A DNA stretch of 64,000 nucleotides from Nitrospira defluvii. Lineage in GTDB: Bacteria > Nitrospirota > Nitrospiria > Nitrospirales > Nitrospiraceae. The position numbers were made by a program, and so were the translations under genes. The notes under the pieces were generated by a model. It did no database searches. It saw only the letters and a list, made by a program, of their open reading frames with translations, and was not told the origin of the DNA. Shown here in pieces: positions 16,744 through 26,090 of the stretch (within the stretch, counting starts at the first letter, position 1; every line of letters begins with the position of its first letter). The stretch covers positions 248,001-312,000 of the forward strand of contig NZ_CAJNBJ010000001.1 in NCBI RefSeq assembly GCF_905220995.1, read 5' to 3'.

Positions 16744-17289
16744 TCAGTCCGACACTTCCAGTTGTCCGGTTTCCAGCACCTGCGTCTTGGCGATGTCATC
16801 ACCCAACCGGCGCCCCTGTTCATTCCCGATGACCAGCAACCCTTCCAGCGAGAGCAGCGCTCCCCATCCGATCCAACCCACATACGGAATTTCAAACGCC
16901 AGCTGGGCAAGTCCGCAAGGCAGATTACGGATAATCGACTCCCGGAAGCCCGCCGGATCCCGTGTACGTGGGACGATGGTTTGAAGCCCGATAAGCCGCT
17001 TCCCGACACTGCGACCACCACCAAATCCGTCGGCCAGCAGAATGTAGGCAAGTCCGGCAAGAACACCGATTGGAGGGACCAGTTTGCCCGCCGCCGCCAC
17101 GATCAGGAGATCGATCGTTTTGGCGATGAAGCGATTCAGCACCTGGGCCTTGGGATAGACACCCAGTTCCACCGGGCTGTGCCCGATTGCCTCCTCCGCC
17201 ACCGGAAATCTCCCCAATTCGTCGTCACTATAACAAATCTCTCGAACCTGCACAAACAAAGTCGCAATCTTCTCACACCCGCGCTCCAT
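16744..17289 (-). CDS. RDD-family membrane protein
   Basis: 181 aa. An N-terminal soluble part of about 50 residues is followed by a RDD-like domain: NRFIAKTIDLLIVAAAGKLV (the Arg and Asp of the family are present), a second hydrophobic helix, then GRSVGKRLIGLQ and a C-terminal helix ending in the conserved LGDDIAKTQVL segment. Function of RDD proteins is mostly unknown; some act as ion exchangers. It lies 47 bases upstream of mreB on the same strand and is probably the first gene of that transcript. Confidence 0.8.
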   Translation of the reverse strand: MERGCEKIATLFVQVREICYSDDELGRFPVAEEAIGHSPVELGVYPKAQVLNRFIAKTIDLLIVAAAGKLVPPIGVLAGLAYILLADGFGGGRSVGKRLIGLQTIVPRTRDPAGFRESIIRNLPCGLAQLAFEIPYVGWIGWGALLSLEGLLVIGNEQGRRLGDDIAKTQVLETGQLEVSD

Positions 17290-17364
17290 GCGATTCTAGC
17301 TCTTGCCTTTGCTGTCGCCGCCTGAGTAGAATCCGCGAAACGTTGCCGACAAGAGGCGCTCTCG

Positions 17365-18063
17365 ATGATCAAGCTGTTACGCGAAGCCGCTCACGACTAT
17401 CCATGGTTTTTGAAATCCATCATGGGCATTCTTGCCCTCGCGTTCGTCATCACGATGGGCTGGTGGGGGTTCGGCCAGCAAAGCGGCAACGTCGTCGCCT
17501 CCGTGGGTGACCAGGTCGTCCCGCTCGATGAATATCGGCGGGCCTATGAAAATACGTACCGCTTCTACAAAGACAAAGGACAGAACGAGATCAAGGACGA
17601 GTTCCTGAAACAATTCGTGCTGGACCAACTCATCGACAACCGCATGTGGCTGCACGTCGCCAAGGAAATGGGACTGACGGTGTCCGACGAAGATTTGCGG
17701 AAGGCGATCATGCAGCGGACGGAGTTTCAGAAGAACGGCGCCTTCGACCCAGAGGCCTATCGGCGACTGTTGGCGGCAAACCGGTTGACACCGGCCTCCT
17801 TCGAAGCCATGGAAGCCAAGGATATCCTCACCAACAAAGCACGATTGGTCATCATGGACGCTGTGGCCTTGACGCCGTCCGAATATGCCGAGGCACAGAC
17901 CCTGGCTTCACGAGAAGGAGAGTCTGATCCGGCCAAAGCCGCCATCATCAAGGAACGGGTGTATCAGAACCTGCTGTTCCAAAAGCAGCAGCGCGCCTTG
18001 ATGGCCTATTCCGAATCGATGAAGAGCAAAGTCCCCGTCAAAATCCACAAAGAACTCATGTAG
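17365..18063 (+). CDS. SurA/PpiD-like N-terminal chaperone domain protein without a PPIase domain
   Basis: 232 aa. One N-terminal transmembrane anchor (about 18-38) followed by a periplasmic helical domain of the SurA_N/PpiD type (ASVGDQVVPLDEYRRAYENT, then FVLDQLIDNRMWLHVAKEMG and a GAFDPEAYRRLL block). The parvulin rotamase domain that normally follows is missing and the protein stops after a helical tail. It may help fold or guard exported proteins. It is transcribed away from the RDD/mre genes and its last 8 bases overlap the 3' end of queA on the other strand. Confidence 0.8.
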   Translation: MIKLLREAAHDYPWFLKSIMGILALAFVITMGWWGFGQQSGNVVASVGDQVVPLDEYRRAYENTYRFYKDKGQNEIKDEFLKQFVLDQLIDNRMWLHVAKEMGLTVSDEDLRKAIMQRTEFQKNGAFDPEAYRRLLAANRLTPASFEAMEAKDILTNKARLVIMDAVALTPSEYAEAQTLASREGESDPAKAAIIKERVYQNLLFQKQQRALMAYSESMKSKVPVKIHKELM

Positions 18064-19096
18064 CGACCGGCCACCCCGTCCCAATCAGCATCGCATCTCC
18101 ATAACTGTAAAACCGGTACCGTTGCGCCACCGCTTCGTGGTAGGCAGCGCGAAGCGGTTCCACGCCGACAAACGCAGACACCAGCATCAGCAAGGTGGTC
18201 CGCGGCAGATGAAAATTTGTCACCAGCGCATCGATCACCTGAAACGGAAACCCAGGGGTGATGAACAGGTCGGCCGGTCCCTGAAACGGCTCGATTCCAC
18301 GTCCCCCCCGGGCCGCTGTCTCCAGCGCGCGCACGACGGTGGTCCCGACCGCAACCACGCGATGGCCGCTCCGCTGTGTTCGCTGAATCTGCTCGACCGT
18401 GGCGGTCGACACCTCCACCTGCTCCGACAACATGCGGTGATCTTCGATTCGCTCACTTTTCACGCTACGAAACGTGCCGGGGCCGACATGCAATGTCACC
18501 TGCGTCACCCCGATTCCCTTAGCCGCCATCGACTCCACCAATGCTTGTGTGAAGTGTAGTCCCGCGGTCGGCGCGGCAATCGCTCCCTCGTGTCGGGCAA
18601 ACACCGTCTGGTACCACCCCCGGTCCTCCGGGGACGGCTCACGCTTGATGTACGGAGGCAGCGGCATCGTGCCGGCCTCATGCATGAGGTCATACACGTT
18701 GGTGACGCCTCTGACCATCATGGTCGTTCGAGCCTGGCTCCGTTCCACGATCTCACCGCTGGCACCACCGGGAAAATCGATCATGGCCCCTGGTCGAAAT
18801 CGCCCTTTGATCAGCACCTCCCACATATTCTGTCCGAGGTCCTGCACGAACAGCAGATCCAGAAGTTTTCCGGTCGACCGCACCTTGGCCGGCACTCGCG
18901 CCGGCATCACTTTGGTATTGTTCACCACCACCAGATCGCCGGGACTGAGCAACGAGGGAAGATCCGCGACCCGGCGATGGGTCCTCATACCGCTCGAGCG
19001 CTCCATGACCAAAAGCCGTGCGTGATCGCGCGGGAGCACAGGATGGTCGGCCACGAGCACCGGGTCGAATGGGAAATCAAACTCGCTGAGCAGCAT
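18056..19096 (-). CDS. queA: S-adenosylmethionine:tRNA ribosyltransferase-isomerase
   Basis: 346 aa. Starts MLLSEFDFPFDP and contains family motifs HPVLPRDHARLLVMER, GDLVVVNNTKVMPAR, AAPTAGLHFT and LHVGPGTFRSV, ending with an F-Y-S-Y-GDAMLI block. It transfers and isomerises ribose from SAM onto 7-aminomethyl-7-deazaguanine in tRNA, giving epoxyqueuosine. It overlaps the spoIID-like stop by one base (TGATG) and is the last gene of the long ilv/leu/asd run. Confidence 0.96.
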   Translation of the reverse strand: MLLSEFDFPFDPVLVADHPVLPRDHARLLVMERSSGMRTHRRVADLPSLLSPGDLVVVNNTKVMPARVPAKVRSTGKLLDLLFVQDLGQNMWEVLIKGRFRPGAMIDFPGGASGEIVERSQARTTMMVRGVTNVYDLMHEAGTMPLPPYIKREPSPEDRGWYQTVFARHEGAIAAPTAGLHFTQALVESMAAKGIGVTQVTLHVGPGTFRSVKSERIEDHRMLSEQVEVSTATVEQIQRTQRSGHRVVAVGTTVVRALETAARGGRGIEPFQGPADLFITPGFPFQVIDALVTNFHLPRTTLLMLVSAFVGVEPLRAAYHEAVAQRYRFYSYGDAMLIGTGWPVAT

Positions 19097-20310
19097 CAGG
19101 GGGTTGGAATCACCGGCATCAGAAGCTGCGACCGGGCGGCATCATGCAACTCGGTGCCTGGATAGTAGTACTGCAGAATGCTGTTGTAGGAATAGCCGAG
19201 TTCCGCCAACTCTTTCGCGCCCCATTGGCAGAGCCCCACGGCATGGCCCGCTCCGTATCCGGCAAAGACCACCTCGGCGCCGATCGATTCGACTTCAAAT
19301 TGGGTACTCGGGATCACTGTATATCCCGCCGCCTTGCGAAGGTCTTCTCCTCGCAAGATCGTCTCGCCGCCGGAATGCAGAATGCGTAAACGGGCGACTC
19401 GCCCGGCACGACTATAGGCAATCGGCGTGATCGTTGCAATCGTACCCACGGAAAATCCCTGGTGGCGGAGATTGTGCTCCAGCTGATCAATCTTCACGCT
19501 GGCTCTCCATTGATAATAGGGCGATTCCAAATCAAACGGACACTCGACGCCTTTCAAGTAGGGCAAATCTTTATTGGCCCACACATTCACGGCATCTTCG
19601 GTCGGGCCGGCGGCGGTGGAGGAGAATGCAGCATAGATCGGCGCCTTCTGATGGGTCACCACAATCCCGCGCGTCGATTCAACGGCTTCCTCAACCCGGC
19701 GATCCACACCCACGCGCCCCCTATAGACCTGATCTTGAATTGTGGCGACGACGTCATACTCCCGCGCGGCACTCAACATTTTGTTGTACAAGGCATACGT
19801 TCGCGCCGCTACCGCCTGCACCTTCAACATTTCCGGATGCCAAGCCGAGCTGACTTCGGACGGCACCACACCTTTGACGTACTCTTCTAAATCCACCTGG
19901 TTGACGACGGAGAGCGCATGGCCTTTCCGCAACACCCGCACGGCACCGCTGATCGGCAGCGGGGTCATCGCGCCGGTTCCTCCGTCCTTTCCGATGAGCA
20001 GCGTCAAGTTGTGCCGGAGCGGGCGAAGCTGCACCTGCCCACCCGCGAGACGTCGGCCGTCGAGATGCAACCCATCCCCCCGAGCGGTGAGATGAATCGG
20101 CCCATGCAGTGTCTTGGTCTCGCCGCTCTCACTCACAAGCGCAACGGCGCCGGCCGAGCGCACATCGAGGAACGGTGCGTCCTGCGCCAACAACACCCGA
20201 ATGGATTCAGCAGAGGAAGGATGGGCACAAACGAGTGACAGCCACGCCATGCCCCCCGCGACGACGGCCACTCTGAAGAACCGATGTGGAATCAGCGGCG
20301 AAAGAGCCAT
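19096..20310 (-). CDS. SpoIID/LytB-domain protein, exported
   Basis: 404 aa with an N-terminal signal peptide (hydrophobic stretch about 12-30, ending near SSA-ES). The SpoIID/LytB domain occupies roughly 135-385, with the characteristic segments YVKGVVPSEVSSAWHPE, KVQAVAARTYALYN and, near the C-terminus, GAGHAVGLCQWGAKELAELG. SpoIID is a lytic transglycosylase of denuded glycan strands in Bacillus; non-spore-formers use related proteins in wall remodelling. The gene overlaps DUF2905 upstream (19 bases) and queA downstream (1 base). Confidence 0.9.
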   Translation of the reverse strand: MALSPLIPHRFFRVAVVAGGMAWLSLVCAHPSSAESIRVLLAQDAPFLDVRSAGAVALVSESGETKTLHGPIHLTARGDGLHLDGRRLAGGQVQLRPLRHNLTLLIGKDGGTGAMTPLPISGAVRVLRKGHALSVVNQVDLEEYVKGVVPSEVSSAWHPEMLKVQAVAARTYALYNKMLSAAREYDVVATIQDQVYRGRVGVDRRVEEAVESTRGIVVTHQKAPIYAAFSSTAAGPTEDAVNVWANKDLPYLKGVECPFDLESPYYQWRASVKIDQLEHNLRHQGFSVGTIATITPIAYSRAGRVARLRILHSGGETILRGEDLRKAAGYTVIPSTQFEVESIGAEVVFAGYGAGHAVGLCQWGAKELAELGYSYNSILQYYYPGTELHDAARSQLLMPVIPTP

Positions 20311-20549
20311 GAAAGGACGTAAAAGAGCAGACTCAGCAGAATGCTGAGCACAAGACTGGTCGCGATCGGAGCATAGAGGCTAAATCGCTCTCGCGTAATC
20401 GAGAGATCACCGGGTAACCTTCCGACCCAACCAAACAGCGAACCGATACCGGGCCATTTCTCTGCCAGCGTCAGTATCAGACCGACCGCCGCGAGGGCCA
20501 AGCCTGCGACAATCAGGAGACGGCCTATCCCGTTCCAGGCATCCATCAT
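20292..20549 (-). CDS. Small membrane protein, DUF2905 family
   Basis: 85 aa with two hydrophobic helices (about 7-27 and 60-82) flanking the family-typical linker GRLPGDLSITRERFSLYAPI. Function unknown. The start directly abuts the asd stop codon and the end runs 19 bases into the spoIID-like gene, so it is tightly packed in the operon. Confidence 0.88.
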   Translation of the reverse strand: MMDAWNGIGRLLIVAGLALAAVGLILTLAEKWPGIGSLFGWVGRLPGDLSITRERFSLYAPIATSLVLSILLSLLFYVLSWLFRR

Positions 20550-21572
20550 TCATTGTATCAAACATTCGGCGATTTGAACGGCGTTGAGCGCGGCCCCCTT
20601 CCGCAGGTTGTCGCTGACGACCCACAGATTCAAGCCGTTGGTGATCGACTCATCGACCCGAACACGCCCCACGTAGACCTCATCCTTGCCGGACACGTCA
20701 AAGGGCATCGGATAGAGTTTCTTGACGGGATCATCGTAGACGATCACCCCCGGCATATCGGCAATGGCGGCCCGCGCGTCGTTGGCCTTCAACGGACGTT
20801 CGAGTTCCACATTGATTGCCTCCGAGTGACAGCGCAAGACCGGCACCCTCACCGTGGTCGCGGTGACCCGCAGTGACGGCATCTCAAGAATTTTCCTTGT
20901 CTCCTGGACGATCTTCACTTCTTCGGAGCAGTCGCCGCCCTCGCCGAACGAGCCCACCTGGGGGAGGAGATTGAACGCGATTTGATGCGGATAGACCTGC
21001 ACCTTCACATCCTGAAATGAGATGAGCGCCTTCGTCTGATCCATCAATTCATCCATCGCGGCCGCCCCGGTGCCGGACACCGACTGAAACGTCGTCACCA
21101 CCACGCGTTTGATACCGGCCACATCCCGAAGCGGCTTCAGCGCCATGACCAACGGAGTCGTCGTGCAGTTCGGGATGGCCACAATGCCCCGCTTCATAGA
21201 CTGCAACGCCGCAGCATTGACCTCGGGCACCACGAGCGGGACGTTCGGGTCCATCCGGAACACGGCGCTGTCATCGATGACGACGACACCCGCCGCGCCT
21301 AATCGTGCACCGTAGTCACGACTGATGGCGTCGGTGGCGGAAATAAAGGCGAGGTCGACGCCGGCGAAGGACGAGGCCTCCGTCAATTCCTCAACCTTGT
21401 ATTCTTTGCCCTGACACGACAACACCTCGCCGGCGGAGCGCTTCGACGAAAAGAGCCGCAACGTCTCGATCGGAAAGTTACGCTCCTCCAGGATCTCCAG
21501 ACTTTCTTTTCCGACGGCCCCGGTCGCCCCGAGCACCACCACCGTATAGGCCTGCTTTTTCTTCAACATCAT
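20550..21572 (-). CDS. asd: Aspartate-semialdehyde dehydrogenase
   Basis: 340 aa. NADP-binding VVLGATGAVGKE (about 11-22), the catalytic Cys in IPNCTTTPLVMALKPL (about 135), and a conserved C-terminal VGRVRVDES segment. It reduces aspartyl phosphate to aspartate semialdehyde for Lys, Thr, Met and diaminopimelate synthesis. It is 7 bases behind the NHL-repeat gene and adjacent to DUF2905 on the same strand. Confidence 0.96.
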   Translation of the reverse strand: MMLKKKQAYTVVVLGATGAVGKESLEILEERNFPIETLRLFSSKRSAGEVLSCQGKEYKVEELTEASSFAGVDLAFISATDAISRDYGARLGAAGVVVIDDSAVFRMDPNVPLVVPEVNAAALQSMKRGIVAIPNCTTTPLVMALKPLRDVAGIKRVVVTTFQSVSGTGAAAMDELMDQTKALISFQDVKVQVYPHQIAFNLLPQVGSFGEGGDCSEEVKIVQETRKILEMPSLRVTATTVRVPVLRCHSEAINVELERPLKANDARAAIADMPGVIVYDDPVKKLYPMPFDVSGKDEVYVGRVRVDESITNGLNLWVVSDNLRKGAALNAVQIAECLIQ

Positions 21573-21579
21573 GCTGTCC

Positions 21580-22794
21580 TTACGCCGTTGCCCTCAGAAT
21601 CCGGATGCGGTGGTTAAAGGTATCCGCCACATACACGGTTCCGGCCGCATCGACCGCTACACCAAATGGATAACTCAGACTTCCCGCCAACGCCTCACCG
21701 CCATCTCCACCGAATTGCGCGACACCGGTCCCCGATACGCGCGTAATGGTGTTGGCACGCCCGTCCCACACCCGGATCAAATGACTGTCCGAATCCGTCA
21801 AGTACACCCGACCGTCGCGACCGACCGCGATGGCGGCCGGGCGCGACATGCTCGGCGAATTGGGTTCTTCCGGCCCTTGGTATCGGTAGGATCCCCCATC
21901 CCCCGCTACGGTGTTGATCCGGCCTGTTGCCGGATCGACTGACCGGATCCGGCTATTGAAGGTGTCCGCAATGTAGAGCACACCATCGGCGCCTAACGCC
22001 ACGCCGCTGGGCCCGGCCAAACTCGCTTCAGTGGCAGGAACATGATCGCCGCTGTAGGCTGCGGTCCCGTCTCCTGCGACGGTGCTGATCAGACCGGTGG
22101 CCAGGTCGACACGGCGGACACGGTTGTTGCTTTGGTCCGCGATATACACATAGTGGTCGTTGACGGCCAATCCGGTCGGCTCATTGATCGCAGCCTGGGC
22201 CGCCGGCCCGCCGTCTCCGGAATATCGCGCCTGCCCGGTACCGGCCACATGACTGATGAGTCCGGTCGTTGCGTCGACTCTCCGAACCCGGTGGTTCATC
22301 GTATCCGCAATATAGAGATTGCCCGCCCGATCGACAGCCACGGCACTGGGAAAGTTCAGGCGGGCGCGACGTGCAGGGCCATCGTCTCCAGAATCCTGTT
22401 CGATGGTCAGCCGCCCACCCGTCACGTAGCGAACGGTGCCGCTCAAATCGGTAACTTGGGTATAGGCCTTCGTCTTGTCGCCGGAACTGTCCGCGAAGGG
22501 ATCTTCGTCCTCATCGCTCCCGACGACCGCCGGCTCCGGCATCGAAACCTGGGCCGTCGTTCCCACAGGACCGATTCCCGCTACGGTTGTGATCACCCCG
22601 GTGGTTCGATCGATCCGCCGGATCACATGATTCTCCGAATCCGCAATGTAGAGATTGCCCTGTGAATCGACGCACAAGCCCTTCGGCTCGTTTAACGACG
22701 CCGCAGTGGCCGGCCCGCCGTCACCGGCATACCCAGGCTCGCCGTCCCCCGCCAGGGTCTCAATGATTCCAGATGGTGTCACACCGGTTGTCAT
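21580..22794 (-). CDS. NHL-repeat beta-propeller protein
   Basis: 404 aa composed almost entirely of NHL-type repeats, about six blades. Each has a form of GLAVNDHYVYIADQSNNRVR(R)VD followed by ISTVAGDGTAAYSGD and PSGVALGADG, so the whole chain should form a beta-propeller. No signal peptide or membrane helix is present, so it may be cytoplasmic, which is unusual for such proteins. It sits between leuB (5 bases upstream) and asd (7 bases downstream). The role is unknown; an amino-acid-synthesis link is suggested only by position. Confidence 0.85.
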   Translation of the reverse strand: MTTGVTPSGIIETLAGDGEPGYAGDGGPATAASLNEPKGLCVDSQGNLYIADSENHVIRRIDRTTGVITTVAGIGPVGTTAQVSMPEPAVVGSDEDEDPFADSSGDKTKAYTQVTDLSGTVRYVTGGRLTIEQDSGDDGPARRARLNFPSAVAVDRAGNLYIADTMNHRVRRVDATTGLISHVAGTGQARYSGDGGPAAQAAINEPTGLAVNDHYVYIADQSNNRVRRVDLATGLISTVAGDGTAAYSGDHVPATEASLAGPSGVALGADGVLYIADTFNSRIRSVDPATGRINTVAGDGGSYRYQGPEEPNSPSMSRPAAIAVGRDGRVYLTDSDSHLIRVWDGRANTITRVSGTGVAQFGGDGGEALAGSLSYPFGVAVDAAGTVYVADTFNHRIRILRATA

Positions 22795-22799
22795 GGGGC

Positions 22800-23876
22800 T
22801 TATGCGGGAAGATTCTGCAGGATAGCATCGCCCATTTCCGTGGTACCAACCAGCCGCATCCCTTCGGCATGGATATCCTTGGTACGGTATCCAAGTTCAA
22901 GCGTCTTGACGATCGCCTGGTCGATCGCCGCCGCTTCCTTGTCCAACTGAAAGGCGTACGACAGCATCATGGCGGCAGAAGCAATGGTCGCAATCGGGTT
23001 CGCAATATTTTTCCCCGCGATGTCCGGCGCGCTGCCGTGGATCGGCTCGAACAGTCCGACCTTGGCCCCGATGCTGGCAGACGGCAACATGCCGATCGAC
23101 CCGGTGAGCATCGCCGCCTCGTCACTCAGAATATCGCCGAAAATGTTATTGCAGAGCAGCACATCAAACTGCCGTGGATTCCGCACGAGCTGCATCGCAC
23201 AATTGTCGACATAGATGTGGCTCAGGGCCACATCGGCGTAGTCCTTCTGTACCTCGGTCACCACTCGCCGCCAGAGCTCCGACGACTCCAGCACGTTCGC
23301 CTTGTCGACCGACATCACCTTCTTCCGACGCTTGCGCGCCGCCTCGAAGGCCACCACCGCAATCCGGCGGATTTCCTCGGTCGTATACACTTCGGTATTG
23401 ACCCCGCGTTCTCCGCCACCGGGCAATTTCTCAATCCCTTTCGGCTTACCGAAATAGATGCCGCCGGTGAGTTCACGGATCACCAGCATGTCGATGCCCT
23501 CGATGACCTCGCGACGCAATGTCGAGGCATCGGCCAGCATGGGATACAGTTTCGCCGGACGAAGGTTCGCATAGAGCCCCAGTTGTTCTCGCAAGCCAAG
23601 CAGGGCCCGCTCGGGGCGAAGGCTATACTCCAACCCTTCCCATTTCGGACCGCCGACGGCCCCCAGCAACACTGCGTCACTGTGCTTAGCGATGGTGAGG
23701 GTCTCAGCCGGTAGCGGCACGCCGACCTTGTCGATAGCATGCCCCCCGACATCGGCCGACTGAAATTCAAAGGTATGCCCGTACCTGACTGCCACGGCCT
23801 TTAATACCTTGACCGCTTCCGGAACAATTTCGCGGCCGACTCCGTCACCGGCCAAGACTGCAATTCTCGCTTTCAC
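22800..23876 (-). CDS. leuB: 3-isopropylmalate dehydrogenase
   Basis: 358 aa. N-terminal [18 protein letters not shown], the substrate Arg region ([16 protein letters not shown]), and the metal-binding block [20 protein letters not shown] near residue 270. It oxidatively decarboxylates 3-isopropylmalate in leucine synthesis. GTG start with GAGGAG upstream. Preceded by the cupin gene at 18 bases and by leuA further upstream; all would be under the leucine T-box. Confidence 0.97.
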   Translation of the reverse strand: MKARIAVLAGDGVGREIVPEAVKVLKAVAVRYGHTFEFQSADVGGHAIDKVGVPLPAETLTIAKHSDAVLLGAVGGPKWEGLEYSLRPERALLGLREQLGLYANLRPAKLYPMLADASTLRREVIEGIDMLVIRELTGGIYFGKPKGIEKLPGGGERGVNTEVYTTEEIRRIAVVAFEAARKRRKKVMSVDKANVLESSELWRRVVTEVQKDYADVALSHIYVDNCAMQLVRNPRQFDVLLCNNIFGDILSDEAAMLTGSIGMLPSASIGAKVGLFEPIHGSAPDIAGKNIANPIATIASAAMMLSYAFQLDKEAAAIDQAIVKTLELGYRTKDIHAEGMRLVGTTEMGDAILQNLPA

Positions 23877-23894
23877 GTCGCGCTCTCCTCTCGG

Positions 23895-24257
23895 CTATTC
23901 AACGACCGCCTCGTCTTCCGCCTTCCACGCGGGATCGACGAGGCAGAGAAATTCGATCGGACTCGTTCCGGTGTTCAGCAGGGCCTGCTTGGCACCAGGC
24001 GGCACATAGATCACCGAACCGGCCTCCACCGGCATCGACTCCTCTTCCACCTTCATCAGGCCACAGCCGGCGATGAAGTAATACACCTCCGAGGATGTCA
24101 ACCGGTGCCAGAGGGACTGCTGGCCAGGATCGAGGAATCCGTGAGCCAGGCTATAGCCCAGTTTCAGGTCGGCCTTGGCCGGGTGCAGCAGTTCTCGCAA
24201 CCGGGTGTGATCGCCTGCAAGAAATTCCGGGCAGCGCTCACGATGCGTGCCGAACAT
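23895..24257 (-). CDS. Small single-domain cupin
   Basis: 120 aa cupin_2-type barrel. Motif 1 region HRLTSSEVYYFIAGCGLMKV and motif 2 GSVIYVPPGAKQALLNTG are recognisable, with the metal ligands only partly kept (H in HRLTSSE, E in SSEVYY, but no His in the second motif except none at the usual place). It may bind a small ligand or a metal weakly. It lies between leuA and leuB on the same strand. Function unknown. Confidence 0.8.
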   Translation of the reverse strand: MFGTHRERCPEFLAGDHTRLRELLHPAKADLKLGYSLAHGFLDPGQQSLWHRLTSSEVYYFIAGCGLMKVEEESMPVEAGSVIYVPPGAKQALLNTGTSPIEFLCLVDPAWKAEDEAVVE

Positions 24258-24356
24258 GCCGTACCTTGATCATGATGAATCCACACACAAACGTCGCGTG
24301 ACCGAGTCGACACACCCGTACCGACCGGAGGGAGGAATCTACCGTGCAGGTCGGGA

Positions 24357-25904
24357 TCAAATCAAGCTGACCTTCTGAATCCCTTCCGCCTGTTTCGCAG
24401 CAAAGTATGCCAGCTTATTGAGCGCATTGAGGTAGGCTCTCGCCGCCGCCGTAATGATGTCGGTATCCGCCCCATGTCCGGAGACCGTTCGCCCATCCTC
24501 TTCCAGACGCACCGACACCTCCCCTTGGGCATCGGTCCCGCCAGTGATGGCATTCACGCCGAACATCAACAATTTACTCGTGGTCTGCGTCATGGCCGCA
24601 ATCGTCCGATAGACCGCATCCACCGGTCCATCGCCCGTTCCGCTGTGGGACACCAGTTTTCCGTCGATCTCCAACTCGACCGTCGCCTTCGGAACTTTAT
24701 TGGTCCCGCTTTCTACGTGAAACGACTTCAAGACCACCCGTTCGGACATCTTCGCAATTTCCTCCGATACGATGACCTCGAGATCCTCTTCGTAGATCTC
24801 CTTCTTCTGATCCGCCAGCCGCTTAAACCGCTCAAAGGCGTGATTGATCTCTTCCTCGCTCAACTTGTAGCCCAGATCTTCCAACCGTTGGCGGAACGCA
24901 TGACGCCCGGACAACTTACCCATCACCAATTTGACCTGTTCCAGCCCCACCGACTCCGGTCGCATGATTTCATAGGTGGTTTTATCCTTCAGCAACCCGT
25001 CTTGATGAATACCTGACGTGTGGGCAAACGCATTGGCGCCAACGATCGCTTTGTTCGGCTGAATGACCATCCCCGTGATCTTGCTCACCAGACGACTCGT
25101 TTTGGCTATTTCCTCCGTCACGACCTTGGTATCAGCCCCATACCAAGCCTTGCGGGTCCGGAGTCCCATGACAACTTCTTCCAGCGAGGTGTTACCGGCC
25201 CGCTCGCCGATGCCATTGATGGTGCACTCCACCTGCCCGGCGCCCGCCATCACCGCCGCCAGACTATTGGCCACCGCCAGCCCCAAATCGTTGTGGCAAT
25301 GCACTGAAATCACTGCCTGCTGGCTATTCGGCACCCTGTCCCTGATGCGTTGAATCAGCTCACCGAACTCCTGAGGCACGGCATAGCCGACCGTATCGGG
25401 AATATTGATCGTCCCTGCTCCGGCCGCAATCACCGCTTCAATCACCTCACACAAGTACGCGGGATCGGAACGGCTGGCATCCATAGGAGAAAACTCCACG
25501 TCGTCCACATAGGTGCGCGCCAACTGCACCATCTCCACCGCCCGCTTCTTGGCCTCGTCGCGCGTCATCCGGAATTGATGCTTCAAGTGGATGTCGGACG
25601 TAGACAAGAACGTGTGGATCCTGACGCGCTGGGCCCCTTTCAACGCTTCCGACGCCCTGGTGATATCCTCCGGCCTTGCTCGCGCAAGACTACAGACCAC
25701 CGGCCCCTCAACCTCCAAAGCAATCCGTCGTACGGCCTCGAAGTCTCCAGGTGAACTGTAGGCAAACCCCGCCTCGATAATATCCACGCCGAGGCGTGCC
25801 AGTTGCTTGGCGATCATCAGTTTCTCTTCGACGTTCATGCTCGCCCCTGGCGATTGCTCGCCGTCCCGCAACGTCGTATCGAATATTCTGATCATCCGAG
25901 TCAT
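24357..25904 (-). CDS. leuA: 2-isopropylmalate synthase
   Basis: 515 aa. The ATG at 25904 ([20 protein letters not shown]) has GGAGGAGG seven bases upstream; the frame extends to 25973 inside the leader without conservation. TIM-barrel HMGL-like domain with [12 protein letters not shown], the metal-site HCHNDLGLA and the LeuA-type [12 protein letters not shown], then the C-terminal leucine-binding regulatory domain (about 370-500). It condenses acetyl-CoA with 2-oxoisovalerate; LeuA-type rather than citramalate synthase is favoured by the leucine-specific T-box and leuB downstream. Confidence 0.95.
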   Translation of the reverse strand: MTRMIRIFDTTLRDGEQSPGASMNVEEKLMIAKQLARLGVDIIEAGFAYSSPGDFEAVRRIALEVEGPVVCSLARARPEDITRASEALKGAQRVRIHTFLSTSDIHLKHQFRMTRDEAKKRAVEMVQLARTYVDDVEFSPMDASRSDPAYLCEVIEAVIAAGAGTINIPDTVGYAVPQEFGELIQRIRDRVPNSQQAVISVHCHNDLGLAVANSLAAVMAGAGQVECTINGIGERAGNTSLEEVVMGLRTRKAWYGADTKVVTEEIAKTSRLVSKITGMVIQPNKAIVGANAFAHTSGIHQDGLLKDKTTYEIMRPESVGLEQVKLVMGKLSGRHAFRQRLEDLGYKLSEEEINHAFERFKRLADQKKEIYEEDLEVIVSEEIAKMSERVVLKSFHVESGTNKVPKATVELEIDGKLVSHSGTGDGPVDAVYRTIAAMTQTTSKLLMFGVNAITGGTDAQGEVSVRLEEDGRTVSGHGADTDIITAAARAYLNALNKLAYFAAKQAEGIQKVSLI

Positions 25905-25924
25905 GGCAACCTCCTCCTGTGCTC

Positions 25925-26050
25925 CAGCATGCTCAAACGGGCTTTCCAACGCGGCCGCAGGCGGAGAAAACACCCGAGGCGTACCCTCGTGGGTACGTTG
26001 AGGATGTTTTCAAGCCGAGAACACAGTTGGAAGCCCATTTCAGCATGCGG
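25925..26050. repeat. ~120-bp imperfect palindromic element between T-box and leuA
   Basis: Outer arms GCATGCTCAAACGGGCTT at 25928-25945 and the complementary GAAGCCCATTTCAGCATGC at 26028-26046 form a long imperfect stem. Inner arms GAAAACACCC (25965-25974) and the matching GGATGTTTTC (26002-26011) continue it. At the centre is a perfect hairpin CGTACCC-TCGT-GGGTACG at 25980-25997. The middle part of each arm is not complementary. The shape is that of a mobile or REP-like palindrome rather than a terminator, as it lacks a T-run, and it lies in the transcribed leader just upstream of the leuA ribosome site. Confidence 0.75.
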
Positions 26051-26054
26051 GCAA

Positions 26055-26090
26055 TAAAAAAGCCTCCGCCCCTGGACAGGGACGAAGGCC
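26055..26090 (-). terminator. Rho-independent terminator of the leuA T-box
   Basis: Stem GCCTTCGTCCCTG / CAGGGGCGGAGGC (several G-U pairs) with a short loop, followed by TTTTTT on the minus strand. It overlaps the 3' side of the T-box antiterminator, as expected for a transcription-attenuating T-box. Confidence 0.85.
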
